DNA of 64,000 bases, from positions 1 to 64,000 of the forward strand of contig UQRM01000011.1 of NCBI GenBank assembly GCA_900543485.1, read 5' to 3'. This DNA comes from an uncultured Eubacterium sp. GTDB taxonomy: Bacteria; Bacillota; Clostridia; Peptostreptococcales; Anaerovoracaceae. Positions 49,920 through 59,988 of this stretch are shown one piece after another. Within the stretch, counting starts at the first letter, position 1; each line of letters begins with the position of its first letter. Below the pieces are notes generated by a model. It saw only the letters and a list, made by a program, of their open reading frames with translations, did no database searches and had not been told where the DNA came from. The position numbers were made by a program, and so were the translations under genes.

Positions 49920-51020
49920 TTAAACTTTTTTAAGATCTTTAATATTAAATGCTGTATTTATTGCAAGCACTGTGCTATCCGGAGATTTGTTAAGTACTAC
50001 ACGTTTACCGTTTACGCTTGAAACATAAAAACGTTTGAAATAAACCCAGTCATCAACACTTGAACCGTCATAGGTTTTGCTTCCGCTCTTTATTCGAACG
50101 ATATCTCCGACATTTATACTCGAAGAATCAGAAGCTGTGTTGCTTTCGGAAACGGCTTTTTTCGATGAAAGCATAAGATCCTTACAAAACATCCATCCGG
50201 TATCCTGTCCATCAATTCCGATGCAGGCTTCTGTACCATCTTTTGATAATCGCTGAATAACAAATTCAGCGGTATAAACAGCCGAAATAGGCTTTATACC
50301 ATTTGAAAAAAATGCTCCTGATTTAACCTTCACCTTATCTCCGGACTTAAAACACGATGTTTTGTTTTCGCTTTTGGTATCTGTTTTTACAGAATCGTTA
50401 GTTTTGCCGCCATGCTTCTTATACCACTTTGAGGTAAGTGAAGGATAATCTACAAAGCAGATGTTGCTGTCGACTTTTCTGTCATCAACAATCTCTGTTC
50501 CCCACTGCCATATTTTCTGACCATAGTTAAACTTGCTCGGAACATCAGGATTATTTGTCCAGTGTGCAAGCCATATATCTATGCCAGTTAAGCGATCGCT
50601 GTCATAGTAATTCTGCATCCATGACGGATTGGCATACACGCCGGACGGTAAACCTATCGCTGTCATTTCACTGCAGAATTTCAAAGCCATGTCAGTACGC
50701 TGTGCAGTCGTCAGATTATCTATCTGCACCTGTTCTTCAGCGTCAAAAAATATCGGATAAGCAGGCTTTAAGCCTTTTACAGCTTTCTTGCAAGCGGCAA
50801 GTTCTTCTTCAAAAGCCGTGTCTGTAGTGGCTTCAAAATACCAGAACAGACCGAAAGGTATATTTCGTTTCTGGCATTCTGAGAGATTACGTTTGAAATA
50901 TGTATCTTCATCAGAACGTATGCCCGCACGAAGTATAACAAATTTAGCCCCGGATTTCTCAATTTTATCAAAATCGATATTTTCCTGAGCACGACTGATA
51001 TCAAATCCTTTAATTCTCAT
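49920..51020 (-). CDS. GH25 lysozyme endolysin
   Basis: 366 residues. N-terminal glycoside-hydrolase family 25 domain (about 1-190): GFDISRAQENIDFDKI, VILRAGI, IFFDAEEQ with catalytic acids in the DxE arrangement, SGVYANPSW, DIWLAHWT, IWQWG. The C-terminal half has two SH3-like wall-binding segments (CFKSGDKVKVKSGAFFSNG; SINVGDIVRIKSGSKTYDG). Start at the ATG 51018-51020 behind AAGGAGGG. Overlaps the holin gene by 11 bases; the pair would lyse the cell. Confidence 0.93.
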   Translation of the reverse strand: MRIKGFDISRAQENIDFDKIEKSGAKFVILRAGIRSDEDTYFKRNLSECQKRNIPFGLFWYFEATTDTAFEEELAACKKAVKGLKPAYPIFFDAEEQVQIDNLTTAQRTDMALKFCSEMTAIGLPSGVYANPSWMQNYYDSDRLTGIDIWLAHWTNNPDVPSKFNYGQKIWQWGTEIVDDRKVDSNICFVDYPSLTSKWYKKHGGKTNDSVKTDTKSENKTSCFKSGDKVKVKSGAFFSNGIKPISAVYTAEFVIQRLSKDGTEACIGIDGQDTGWMFCKDLMLSSKKAVSESNTASDSSSINVGDIVRIKSGSKTYDGSSVDDWVYFKRFYVSSVNGKRVVLNKSPDSTVLAINTAFNIKDLKKV

Positions 51021-51228
51021 CTGTGTTACCCTCCTTGTTATTACTGTCTGCAAGACCCTCGCCGATAGTATAGGCAAGTACTGCAGCTCCCGACATCAAA
51101 CAACCCGATACGGTAGCCGCTGTTTCGTCCGATCCGCCAAAAGCAATTATCAAACCGGTTATAAAACCGGTTAATGATAACCACCATTTACGGCTTGTTA
51201 ATTTGCGTTTCCAGTCAATTTTATTCAT
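51010..51228 (-). CDS. Phage holin (phi LC3 type)
   Basis: 72 residues. MNKIDWKRKLTSRKWWLSL (basic N-terminus) then two membrane helices (GFITGLIIAFGG and GCLMSGAAVLAYTIGEGLA) and an acidic tail. Length and pattern match the phi LC3 holin family. It permits lysin release or triggers lysis. Confidence 0.9.
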   Translation of the reverse strand: MNKIDWKRKLTSRKWWLSLTGFITGLIIAFGGSDETAATVSGCLMSGAAVLAYTIGEGLADSNNKEGNTDEN

Positions 51229-51245
51229 AGTTTTGTCCTTTCCGC

Positions 51246-51392
51246 CTATTCGGCTACCTTTTCCATGCCCTGCTGTGCAAGGATTTTTTGTGCTTCTTTG
51301 CTGTTGTCGGGCACTACAATTGCACCTTCGAGTGTTTCACCCTCAGTTTCTATGCCGCCCAATACAAAAGTGTCATCTTCAAATATCTGCAT
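51246..51392 (-). CDS. Small phage protein of 48 residues
   Basis: Open frame on the minus strand with AAAGGAG five bases before the ATG (51390-51392), ending TAG at 51246-51248. The protein is acidic (MQIFEDDTFVLGGIETEGET ...) with no membrane helix or recognised domain. It sits between tail protein and holin, where XkdX-like or short hypothetical proteins are common; I do not assign a function. Confidence 0.65.
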   Translation of the reverse strand: MQIFEDDTFVLGGIETEGETLEGAIVVPDNSKEAQKILAQQGMEKVAE

Positions 51393-51403
51393 ATAAGCTC
51401 CTT

Positions 51404-54226
51404 TCATCTGCTGTTTGTGTATCGTATCATAAATGATAACGCAGTTGTTCCTGTCATTGACATCGTAACAGATCCGTTGTCTAACGTTACGCTCTCTGAT
51501 GAGCCGTTGCTGATAGTCAACATCACACGTTCTATACTCGCCGTAGGTGACAGTGCAAACACTTTACGATTACGCACAGGATTTAGTGCATTATCATAGT
51601 ATGCTTCGATTTCGACTACGCTGAACCCCTCGCCGTATGTTGTGTATGCGAAGGTTTTCGGATTGTCTTCAGTGACGCTGCCATATACAACGACATCTGT
51701 ATCACATTTCCATGCTGACCACGCCCCGTCATTGCACCATCTTGTATAAGTCCGTTTTCGTGCTACGGAAGTATAGCGTTGCATGGTATTAAAAGCCCCT
51801 GTGTTGATATTTCGGATATTGTCGACCGACAATTCAAACGGTTCATTGGCGGATATCGGACGGTTCTCAATATTCTGCGCAGATACTGATGCGCAAAAAT
51901 ACCGCTTACTTTTACTTTTATCTGATGATTCGTTCAATTTGATATCATCAAGGTTTACTGTCTGTCCGGTTATCTCTGTAGCTTTGAGATAATCCTTGCT
52001 GTCAAGCTCATAAGGTGTCACCGCTCCGATTTCATCAGCCGTGTAAGTGGGCTTACTGTCGGCTTTCGCCCAGTCCGATATGTCACCGGTTTTCAGATAT
52101 TCCGACAGGTCAATATCGTAAAGGTTGACATATAACAGCTCTGACCACGGAGTATTTCCGTCTCCTATTTTGATACCATGCTGACCGCTTTCAAAGTCGG
52201 TTATACACATATATCCTTTTGGGGGTACAAATGAAGAATGAAGAGTCCACTCAGCCGGTGAACGCATATCCTGAAGTAACTGGGCTTCAAGTATTTCCGC
52301 CTCCGATGAATTTGGCTCAGCTACAGACTGAATCTGCTTTATCGAAAAATAATCTCTGCCTACGCAATAATAAGCACTGATTTTCGATGACCATTTATAT
52401 GCAGAATTGTCACTGCTGTCAATATAGAGAACATCTGTGTCTCCCAGCTCGGGAAAATCCGCTGTTCCGTTCGCTTCAATCACTTTTGATACTGTTTGCG
52501 TTACATCTTTCTTTTCCAATGGAGATCGTGTTAATTGAACTGCCGAATTATATTCATCAACTGATGAAAAAGAAACATCCACCGTTTGAGAAGATCCCCA
52601 TGTATACTCTTCTGGATTAACAGACACATTGTTGTGAAAATTAATTCCAAGTATAACTCTGGCACGTCCGCATGGAAACTTAGTAGATGGCGGATAGATT
52701 TCTTTCCACTTTAATGCTTTTGAAAAGTTACCGTGTCGTGCTCGTACACTTGTTTCAATTTTTTTTACTGTGTCTCCATCAACAGTCGTGTATTCGGACA
52801 TCAAATTTATCCAATATTCCGTGTACTCGGAATATTGTATGACTCTCGTTATATCTAAATAAAAGCTAAATTTTACAAACGACTGTGCATATATTTTATC
52901 TGATCCGTAAATTCCGTTAAAAACAGTAAAATCACCACAAATAGCCCCTAAACCATCATTATATGTTGCTTTGAAACCTTGAACAATAATATCTGTATCT
53001 CCACCATCTAAGCCATACGTTATTTTATCGTCTACGCTGTATCCGATTATGCTGTAATCGTATTTCAGATATTCTTTTGTCCTTTCGGAAATTATAACGG
53101 GATCATTTATAATGGTCGTGCTGTTGTATTTTCCTGCTCCCGCATTAGATGTATGATCCGCTGCGGCACTATACCTGTTTGACGACTGTTCGGTACTTTC
53201 GGCTGTCGATGTAATGTGTTCTGAAAAGCCGCTGTCTTTGCTGAGTGAGTAAGATATAGCTGTTATGGTAACTTTTTTAGTTGCACCGTTACTCTTTATG
53301 GAGATTACGTCATCAGGAAGCAACCACCCTCTGCCACGTCTTGATATATCAGCGGCATAGTAATGATAGCCTCCGAGCTTATTCCAAACGTATTCCATAA
53401 TTTCTACCGTTGCAAACGGATTAACCGCTTCAAGCACTCCCGGCAAATTCTCGTCATAAGCAGTACCGTTTGCATCAATATAGAATGCTGTATCGGTGCC
53501 AATTGTAAAGCGTATGCCTTTTACGGTAAATCCGCTGTCCTGAGCGACTGATAAGCTTTCACAATCACCTTCTTCGATTGTTTCAACACTGTTTGAAGGG
53601 CGTGTAAATATCAGTTTATCATTTGCATCAAACTGGGCATTACACCCGTTGCAGGCGGCTATAAAGCCGATTATTTCACGGTATGTGTAATATTTATTTG
53701 TCGGATTTGTTGCTTCACTGTTAAAAACCGGCTTGGTTTTTATTTTTGCAAAGTCATTCGATTTTGCACTTATTGTAAAATCGTTTATTTTTCCGATGTA
53801 CGAAAGCAGATCTTGATGCGTCGCAGGAAATGATAAGGTGTCAACCGTATCATCGGCACTGCCGTTGAAGCTACACGGCTTATCAAGATAATAAAATCGA
53901 TCATATGCTTCTATTGTCACATATCCCTTTTCTTGAGTTAAATCTGTAATAAAAAATGTTCCGATTTGTGCCAATGCGGTAAATCCGATAAATACAGTCA
54001 CTTTATAATCATCCATGGTCGGTAACATCGTTGCACGGATTGTTGCAGTCAGTCGTGCTGCCGCTGTTCCACCTACACTAAGACCGCCATCAGACGTGGA
54101 ACGGGAAATATCTAAAGATACTATATCTTCTATTCCGTAATCTACAGATCCGATTGAAATTTTTGCATTGATATTTCTTACAGGCTTGGTAGCGTTGGTC
54201 TTATAATTTGATGATACCGAAATCAT
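51404..54226 (-). CDS. Phage tail tip/receptor-binding protein
   Basis: 940 residues. The N-terminal ~300 residues resemble tail-associated structural proteins (IGSVDYGIEDIVSLDISRS; ITDLTQEKGYVTIEAYDRFYYLDKP; YTYREIIGFIAACNGCNAQF). A middle part (about 640-720, VPPKGYMCITDFESGQHGIKIGDGNTPWSELLY) is like tropism-determinant/hyaluronidase-type receptor-binding domains. C-terminal MQRYTSVARKRTYTRWCNDGAWSAW resembles carbohydrate-binding tail fibres. One fused protein replaces separate tail and fibre genes. Coupled to the upstream gene by ATGA. Confidence 0.8.
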   Translation of the reverse strand: MISVSSNYKTNATKPVRNINAKISIGSVDYGIEDIVSLDISRSTSDGGLSVGGTAAARLTATIRATMLPTMDDYKVTVFIGFTALAQIGTFFITDLTQEKGYVTIEAYDRFYYLDKPCSFNGSADDTVDTLSFPATHQDLLSYIGKINDFTISAKSNDFAKIKTKPVFNSEATNPTNKYYTYREIIGFIAACNGCNAQFDANDKLIFTRPSNSVETIEEGDCESLSVAQDSGFTVKGIRFTIGTDTAFYIDANGTAYDENLPGVLEAVNPFATVEIMEYVWNKLGGYHYYAADISRRGRGWLLPDDVISIKSNGATKKVTITAISYSLSKDSGFSEHITSTAESTEQSSNRYSAAADHTSNAGAGKYNSTTIINDPVIISERTKEYLKYDYSIIGYSVDDKITYGLDGGDTDIIVQGFKATYNDGLGAICGDFTVFNGIYGSDKIYAQSFVKFSFYLDITRVIQYSEYTEYWINLMSEYTTVDGDTVKKIETSVRARHGNFSKALKWKEIYPPSTKFPCGRARVILGINFHNNVSVNPEEYTWGSSQTVDVSFSSVDEYNSAVQLTRSPLEKKDVTQTVSKVIEANGTADFPELGDTDVLYIDSSDNSAYKWSSKISAYYCVGRDYFSIKQIQSVAEPNSSEAEILEAQLLQDMRSPAEWTLHSSFVPPKGYMCITDFESGQHGIKIGDGNTPWSELLYVNLYDIDLSEYLKTGDISDWAKADSKPTYTADEIGAVTPYELDSKDYLKATEITGQTVNLDDIKLNESSDKSKSKRYFCASVSAQNIENRPISANEPFELSVDNIRNINTGAFNTMQRYTSVARKRTYTRWCNDGAWSAWKCDTDVVVYGSVTEDNPKTFAYTTYGEGFSVVEIEAYYDNALNPVRNRKVFALSPTASIERVMLTISNGSSESVTLDNGSVTMSMTGTTALSFMIRYTNSR

Positions 54227-54567
54227 ATTTCTTCCACCTCCACTGACACATCTTTATAACAATCTCCGAGCTTTACATCGGTAAAAGCATACGGCGCAGA
54301 TATATCACCTTTTGCATGAACGGTATAAGAATCACCGTTTACCTCAAGCGTGAAACTACTGCTTTTTAATATAGCGAAAACAGACGTCCATTTTGCCGCA
54401 GGAATTATGCCAAAAACGACAGAACCGGAGATTTTAAAATCTCCGAATCTGTCCGTATAAGCCGTTCCATTCAGACTATACGAAGTGCTTTCACCACGGC
54501 AAGAATGACGGAGATCGCATTTGGTAATGTATTCCGATAAGTCTATATTGTTAATTTTCACCGTCAT
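54223..54567 (-). CDS. Phage tail protein, hypothetical (distal tail-like position)
   Basis: 114 residues, beta-rich, no clear family. MTVKINNIDLSEYITKCDLRHS at the start, similar in style to small distal-tail or tail-assembly proteins. It lies between tape measure and tail tip, a place normally held by distal tail proteins. Confidence 0.6.
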   Translation of the reverse strand: MTVKINNIDLSEYITKCDLRHSCRGESTSYSLNGTAYTDRFGDFKISGSVVFGIIPAAKWTSVFAILKSSSFTLEVNGDSYTVHAKGDISAPYAFTDVKLGDCYKDVSVEVEEI

Positions 54568-54578
54568 ATCTGTACCTC

Positions 54579-57500
54579 CTATAATGGTGATTTACCGGTT
54601 TGCTTTTGAATTTTCTTTATCCCCTTGACGGTAGCTTTTGCAAGTGTGTAATCATTTGTTTTCAGCGTGACATCAAGCGTATACTGCATCTTTTCCTGTG
54701 CAGTTTTCAACTTTTTAAGTTCTGATACCACATCGTTAAGCGTAGCATCTGCTTTTTCTGCCGAAGCCGATACCCTTGATGCCGACGATAAGCCGCTTAT
54801 AAGCTTACCCGATTTGCTGTTACCGACTTTGCTTGCACCTATGCCTGCGGCGAGCTTTGCGTTTGTGGTATCAACATTATCCCAAACTGTCGGTATGTAA
54901 GACGTAATATTGATATTTTGCATACCGCTGCTTGAACTGCTCGAACTAGTTTTCTTTGATGATGAGCTTAAAGAGCTTTTAGACTTTGTGCTTGAAGAAC
55001 TTTTTTTCTTAGTGCTTGACGAGCTTGACGTTTTCTTTTCTTCTTTTGCTTCAGGTACATAAGCATAGTCAGATGCGCTGTAGGTTGATGGCGTATAAGA
55101 ATATGTAGGTGCTTTATACGATGTTTTTCCCGCACTGCTATATGAATAATTTGTTCCGGCACCGGTATATCCTAAAGCTGCTTTTCCTTTACGCTCCTCT
55201 TCTTCAGCAATGCTTTGACTATAAGAAAAATTACCTTCCTCCTCTGAATAACCCTGAGAATAAAGTCCGTTATTATTTCTGACGTTGTTATACCACTCTT
55301 TAACCTTATCCTCATTGACATAATCCTTTAATTGTGAATTGAAATATTCTTTCTTTTCCGCTGTATCAAGGAATTTGTTTTTGGCATTTGATAATGCCTC
55401 ATCGGCTGATTTACCGCTTCGCAGTTCTTTAACGATATATGAATTCATATTGCTTTGCAAATCGTTATATTTCGTACTCAGCTCATTTGCTCTGATTTCT
55501 TCCTGATGCGTAGCAGCATACATTTCTTCGCCGATTTTCTGACAAGCCTCTTTAACCTCGTTATACCAATTTGTGAGATTAGTACCGAATATTGAATCTA
55601 TGGTGCTTAGAACACCATCAAACAGATTAACAAGACCGTTTCCGAAAGATTCAAAGCCGCCCATAATATCACCGGATAAGAAATTTGTAACGCCGGAAAA
55701 AACATCTGCAAGTGAATTAACAAGCCCCGCAACAATATCAAGAGCCGGACCGAGTATCTGTAACAGCACATCTGCAAGCGATGATATTACAGGCATAATA
55801 GGCGATAATGCGCCATCAATAAGACCGATAACAGCTGATAGCAACTTCCCGACTGCTGAGATAACAGTACCGAGCGGTTCGGCAAGCTCAGCCACCAGTT
55901 CCAGAATCGGAGTAAGCAGTTCGATTACGACATCAAGTATCGGCAGTAAAGCCTCTATTACTTCCATTAGAGGTGGAAGAAGCGTATCCACGATCTTGAT
56001 TATCGGCGGTAACAGCTTATCAAAGAGCTTAATCAATGTAGGAACAAGCTTCTGAATTATACGAGTGACACTTTCCATTATCGGCTTAAGCAATTCCATA
56101 AACTGAGGAAGTATCCCTGTGATCAGCTCGATGAGCGGCGGAATAAGATCCGAAACGCTGTCAAGTATCGGCTTAACCTGCTCAATTATCTGTGGCAAAA
56201 GCTCCGAAATAATCGGTTCGATAAGCTCAATAATATCCTTAAGTACAGGAATAATCTGTTCGCCGAGCGGAATCAGAAGCAGTTCAATTGTACGGGAAAG
56301 TCCGTTGCACATATCGGATAAGCTGTTGTATTTAACGCCTTCCATCTCGCCCAGTTTGTCCCGGGTTTTATCGATGCTATCGCCAATTTGAGCCATAGCA
56401 AGAACTGCATCTTCACCGAGATCTTCCCACTTTGTGCCGTAAAGCGCAACACCGGCGGCATTGCGGTCTACATCACTTTCGCAGGCGGCGAGCTTTTCGT
56501 TAACAAGCTTGAATGCCTGATATGCACGATCGCCACCTGCGGCAAATTCTTCGCCGAGCTTTGTTGCATCAAGACCGAGTAAAGCCATACCGTCAGCTGT
56601 AGTCTGACTGCCATCCTTTGCTCTGATAGAAAACTCTTTAAAAGCATCATTCAGAAAATCAACTTGAAACGCACCGTTTTTTGCGCCTTCTGCCATCATA
56701 GACATGGCTTCTTCGGCAGTAAAGCCCATATCAGCATAGTAAGTGCTGTACTCGGCAAGCTGATCGGCTATGTCACCGTTCTGATTTAAGCCCTTTTCTG
56801 CACCCTGAGCAAGGAGATTATACGCTTCCTCGGCTGTAATGCCAAACTGCTTCATTAGAGCATTTGCTCCACGGATACCATCAGAAACGTCTATATCGTA
56901 TGTATCTGATAAAAGATATGTGCTTTCAATAACCTTTTGAAGCTCATCGTCTGTGACGTCTTTCATCTGCTGCTTGATAAGAGCGAGCGTGTTGGATATA
57001 TCATCAAAGCTTTCGCCATAATTATCACCGTAAACTTTCTTGATGATGTCACCGTATTTTTCGGCTTCTTCCGCCGTAAGACTGAGTGATGCGGTTAGCT
57101 GCTTATTTGCTTTATCAAGATCGTTTGCTGCGGATATAGCTTTTCCTGTTGCCGCTACAGCTACCGTGCCTGCTGCAGCAAGTCCGGCACCAACAGCAAC
57201 GCCGATGCCTTTTCCGACGCCTTTAAGACCTGTGCCGATTTTTGAGCCTATGCCGGAAGTCTTCTTTTCGACTTCTGAAGAAAGCGTATCGGTACTGTTG
57301 ATAATTTCTTGCGTATCCTTTTTATAATTATCAACTACTTTGTCGCCTTCTTTTTTTGCAGTCTGCGTTACAGCTTCCTTGTTTTTCTTTTCGGTCTGCA
57401 CTACTTTGTCAGACTGCTTCTTTGCTGTGTCTGTTATATTCTTCTGCGTCTTGGAATTGTCGTTCTCTATTTCATCGTTTGCTTTTTTCACAGCCTGCGA

Positions 57501-57656
57501 AATGTTTTCCTGCGCCTTTTCAACGACTTCTTCCTGTTTTTTTGCACCTTTTTGAGCCGCTTCGGAAACCTTTTTTCCGGCTTCCGCCATATCAGCGTCT
57601 ATTTTACTTAAGTCCGCACGGACTTCAAATTCTACTCTTCCGTCGCTCTCCGGCAT
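54579..57656 (-). CDS. Phage tail tape measure protein
   Basis: 1025 residues. Alpha-helical; a charged coiled coil first 120 residues (KKVSEAAQKGAKKQEEV...); a hydrophobic membrane-type segment at about 145-180; long heptad/undecad repeats rich in L/I/P (LIPPLIELITGILPQFMELLKP and similar); a C-terminal Ser/Lys-rich low-complexity tract (about 880-930). The longest gene of the tail cluster, which sets tail length. Confidence 0.9.
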   Translation of the reverse strand: MPESDGRVEFEVRADLSKIDADMAEAGKKVSEAAQKGAKKQEEVVEKAQENISQAVKKANDEIENDNSKTQKNITDTAKKQSDKVVQTEKKNKEAVTQTAKKEGDKVVDNYKKDTQEIINSTDTLSSEVEKKTSGIGSKIGTGLKGVGKGIGVAVGAGLAAAGTVAVAATGKAISAANDLDKANKQLTASLSLTAEEAEKYGDIIKKVYGDNYGESFDDISNTLALIKQQMKDVTDDELQKVIESTYLLSDTYDIDVSDGIRGANALMKQFGITAEEAYNLLAQGAEKGLNQNGDIADQLAEYSTYYADMGFTAEEAMSMMAEGAKNGAFQVDFLNDAFKEFSIRAKDGSQTTADGMALLGLDATKLGEEFAAGGDRAYQAFKLVNEKLAACESDVDRNAAGVALYGTKWEDLGEDAVLAMAQIGDSIDKTRDKLGEMEGVKYNSLSDMCNGLSRTIELLLIPLGEQIIPVLKDIIELIEPIISELLPQIIEQVKPILDSVSDLIPPLIELITGILPQFMELLKPIMESVTRIIQKLVPTLIKLFDKLLPPIIKIVDTLLPPLMEVIEALLPILDVVIELLTPILELVAELAEPLGTVISAVGKLLSAVIGLIDGALSPIMPVISSLADVLLQILGPALDIVAGLVNSLADVFSGVTNFLSGDIMGGFESFGNGLVNLFDGVLSTIDSIFGTNLTNWYNEVKEACQKIGEEMYAATHQEEIRANELSTKYNDLQSNMNSYIVKELRSGKSADEALSNAKNKFLDTAEKKEYFNSQLKDYVNEDKVKEWYNNVRNNNGLYSQGYSEEEGNFSYSQSIAEEEERKGKAALGYTGAGTNYSYSSAGKTSYKAPTYSYTPSTYSASDYAYVPEAKEEKKTSSSSSTKKKSSSSTKSKSSLSSSSKKTSSSSSSSGMQNINITSYIPTVWDNVDTTNAKLAAGIGASKVGNSKSGKLISGLSSASRVSASAEKADATLNDVVSELKKLKTAQEKMQYTLDVTLKTNDYTLAKATVKGIKKIQKQTGKSPL

Positions 57657-57660
57657 AATC

Positions 57661-58263
57661 TCATCTCTCTTCTGCCTGTTTTTCGAGAATACCCCATAAC
57701 CGTTCCCAACCGTCTTTCGCCGATTGTTTGTTTACGGGATTTTTAATCGCATACTGTGCTTTGAGTTTTAACAGTGCCGATATCTGCTCCTGATTTCTTC
57801 CGTTCGGAGCAGGAACAGGACGTATTCGTATATCGATAATGTTGCTCAAACGTGTATCGGACGGCAGTGCTCCGAGCAGTGCAACAAACTCCCACCATTG
57901 CAGCTTACCCTGTTCCTGGAACAAATCAATGCCATATGCTTGTCTGAATGCCGCATAGATAAACGGTGCGTCTTGCTCAAAGCTTATCGTTTCTGCTTCC
58001 GTGTCAGAGGTATTTTTATCAAAATTGATAAGTTTATCGAAAATTTCATTAACCACATCGACTCTTGCCGAAAGGTTTTTGACTTTCGGAGCAATTACAA
58101 ACCAATCGAAGATAACATCAAATGAATCGATGCCTTCCAGTTCATCACTGCTCAGTAGTTCAAATGCCGATAAAACACGGTCAAAACTCAAATTTAATGT
58201 ATAACAAATGCCCCCGACTTCTATACTGCGGGGGCATGACTGTGACAATGAATATATACTCAT
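57661..58263 (-). CDS. Phage Gp15-family tail assembly protein
   Basis: 200 residues matching the Gp15 family: YTLNLSFDRVLSAFELLSSDEL, FIYAAFRQAYGIDL, LQWWEFVALLGALPSDTRLSNIIDIRIRPVP. It sits between tape measure and the gene for a small tail protein, the usual tail-assembly chaperone site. Overlaps the upstream stop by one base. Confidence 0.85.
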   Translation of the reverse strand: MSIYSLSQSCPRSIEVGGICYTLNLSFDRVLSAFELLSSDELEGIDSFDVIFDWFVIAPKVKNLSARVDVVNEIFDKLINFDKNTSDTEAETISFEQDAPFIYAAFRQAYGIDLFQEQGKLQWWEFVALLGALPSDTRLSNIIDIRIRPVPAPNGRNQEQISALLKLKAQYAIKNPVNKQSAKDGWERLWGILEKQAEER

Positions 58264-58682
58264 TAGCGGTACTTGTGTAACGCTCTGATCTGAGCCTTAC
58301 GATTGCGGAGTGTTTCGTTGATTTTCGGAACAATAACGGCATTTATAAAAGGAACTACCTGAATACCCATTTCAATGTAATTGTCCTCGAAAAATTCAAG
58401 CAACTTTTTTGTACCGTCTTCGCCGAATATCAGCTCAAAAATTGCAATTACCGCATTTCCATACGCCTCATAAGCGCATTCAAGATCTGTTTCAACACCG
58501 TTTTTTCTTATTTCTTTAAGACGTCTTTCCGCATCAATTACTTCCGTCTGTTTCTTTCGGAAAGCTGTGCAGACGGCATCTGCATCTATGTCTATATCAA
58601 TGCTGTCGATGACGTTTCCGTTTTTATCAGACAGCTCAAGAGTTTCCGTGATTTTCTGTGTTCGTGTGATTTTATATGCCAT
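58263..58682 (-). CDS. Phage tail assembly chaperone-like protein
   Basis: 139 residues. Helical and charged (RKKQTEVIDAERRLKEIRKNGVE). By position immediately before the Gp15 gene it is probably the first tail-assembly chaperone (GpG-like). No -1 frameshift signal was checked. The sequence itself is not diagnostic. Confidence 0.6.
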   Translation of the reverse strand: MAYKITRTQKITETLELSDKNGNVIDSIDIDIDADAVCTAFRKKQTEVIDAERRLKEIRKNGVETDLECAYEAYGNAVIAIFELIFGEDGTKKLLEFFEDNYIEMGIQVVPFINAVIVPKINETLRNRKAQIRALHKYR

Positions 58683-58748
58683 TGTTATCCTCCTGACAAA
58701 AATTCAGCAGTGTGCCGTTTGGCACACTGACTGTTTTTTGATGTAATA

Positions 58749-59222
58749 TCAGACACCCGAAGCGGTGGCTGTTGTTATTGCGGGTTTGCCGTTAAAAGCG
58801 ATCGTGCAGCTTATAGTGTTGGGAGCTGTAGACTCGCCGCCGCCTATGCCGGCAGCTGTAACCGTGACAGGGCAGGTAAGAACCTTGCCGTTACGGGTTA
58901 TCTTGATGTCAGTTACTCTGTTTGAGCCGATTTCATACTGAATCTCGTCAAGAAAAGCGCAGACGGGATCGTCTTTTATAAAATCACCCGCAAGCACTAC
59001 CGTGGGTGCTGCGCCAACAACCGCAGAGCTTGCAAAGCCGCCGTCTGCAAGATATGTCGCACTGTATACGACCTCGTTTATTGCGGTTGTTACCGACTTA
59101 AATGCCTTTCGCATATCCGAATATGTAGCCGCTTCTCCTGTAGGAGTAGTATTGATTTCAACCTTTATCTCACTGTTCAGCTCGGCTTTGCCGACAGTAG
59201 GTATTACCTGTTCATTTGCCAT
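58749..59222 (-). CDS. Phage major tail (tube) protein
   Basis: 157 residues, small and beta-rich (SEIKVEINTTPTGEAATYSDMRK ... VTDIKITRNGKVLTCPVTVT). Position between the tail-terminator-like gene and the assembly chaperones plus composition suggest the tail tube. Ala/Thr/Gly-rich C-terminus. Confidence 0.7.
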   Translation of the reverse strand: MANEQVIPTVGKAELNSEIKVEINTTPTGEAATYSDMRKAFKSVTTAINEVVYSATYLADGGFASSAVVGAAPTVVLAGDFIKDDPVCAFLDEIQYEIGSNRVTDIKITRNGKVLTCPVTVTAAGIGGGESTAPNTISCTIAFNGKPAITTATASGV

Positions 59223-59233
59223 ATTAGTACCTC

Positions 59234-59617
59234 CTAAAATGCTATCCTGACATCAACAATCATAGAATATATCCAGAAATCCCCGACTTTTCCGACAGTT
59301 GCCGCATCAGTAGATACGGTTGCGCTCATCAGCTGAACGCATTCATCCTGTGGCAGTTTGGTTGCTCTTGATATAAGATTGCCAATATTAAATAGCTGTT
59401 CCATAGCTACACCCTGTATCTTGTTCTTGGATAAAATAAGTAGCGGCAAGGTTCTGTCCTGCCGCTGTCTGTCAAGTGTAGTACCGTTATCCTTTGCCGC
59501 TTGCGCTTCGGCGGAAAGTCCTCCGCCGACCGGCAAGCCTGCTGTTTCGATTGTATATCCGAGCTTATCTTCTATAAAATTGAGAATAAGCTCGATTGCT
59601 TTTTTCTGAGGTGACAT
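59234..59617 (-). CDS. Phage tail terminator/minor capsid-like protein
   Basis: 127 residues (KAIELILNFIEDKLGYTIETAGLPV; LISRATKLPQDECVQLMSATV). It fits a family of minor capsid/tail completion proteins next to PF11114- and PF10665-type genes in clostridial phages. It shares one base with the next upstream gene. Confidence 0.65.
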   Translation of the reverse strand: MSPQKKAIELILNFIEDKLGYTIETAGLPVGGGLSAEAQAAKDNGTTLDRQRQDRTLPLLILSKNKIQGVAMEQLFNIGNLISRATKLPQDECVQLMSATVSTDAATVGKVGDFWIYSMIVDVRIAF

Positions 59618-59988
59618 TATTTATCACTTCCTGTTAAAAGTTTCTGCAGTTGTCTTCGCCACTGTTCCCCTTTAACCGATTCCGCTTTATGCGCCCACAT
59701 TTTGCAGGCGTTAGGATTTCTGTCATGAGAATAAACTAAGGGCTTGCCGTTATTAGAAATACCATAGTATTGATAACGAGCATAAGGAGTCTCCCACCTT
59801 AAATGAAGCGAGTTATCTACCACTTCGGAATGAATCAAACTGCTGTTAATCAGAATACTTTGGTCTTTCGGAGCGTAGTAATTGCAGTCTTTCAGCACTT
59901 GAGTTTTCATAAGTTCCAAAGCGTCATGAGCTTTTTCTGTGAACTTAGCTTTTACAGCCGCACTGTTAATGTTAATCTTCACATTCAT
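59617..59988 (-). CDS. Phage minor capsid protein (Minor_capsid_2 type)
   Basis: 123 residues. The block RWETPYARYQYYGISNNGKPLVYSHDRNPNACKMW (in parts) is characteristic of this family. Head-tail joining role inferred from order. Confidence 0.8.
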   Translation of the reverse strand: MNVKININSAAVKAKFTEKAHDALELMKTQVLKDCNYYAPKDQSILINSSLIHSEVVDNSLHLRWETPYARYQYYGISNNGKPLVYSHDRNPNACKMWAHKAESVKGEQWRRQLQKLLTGSDK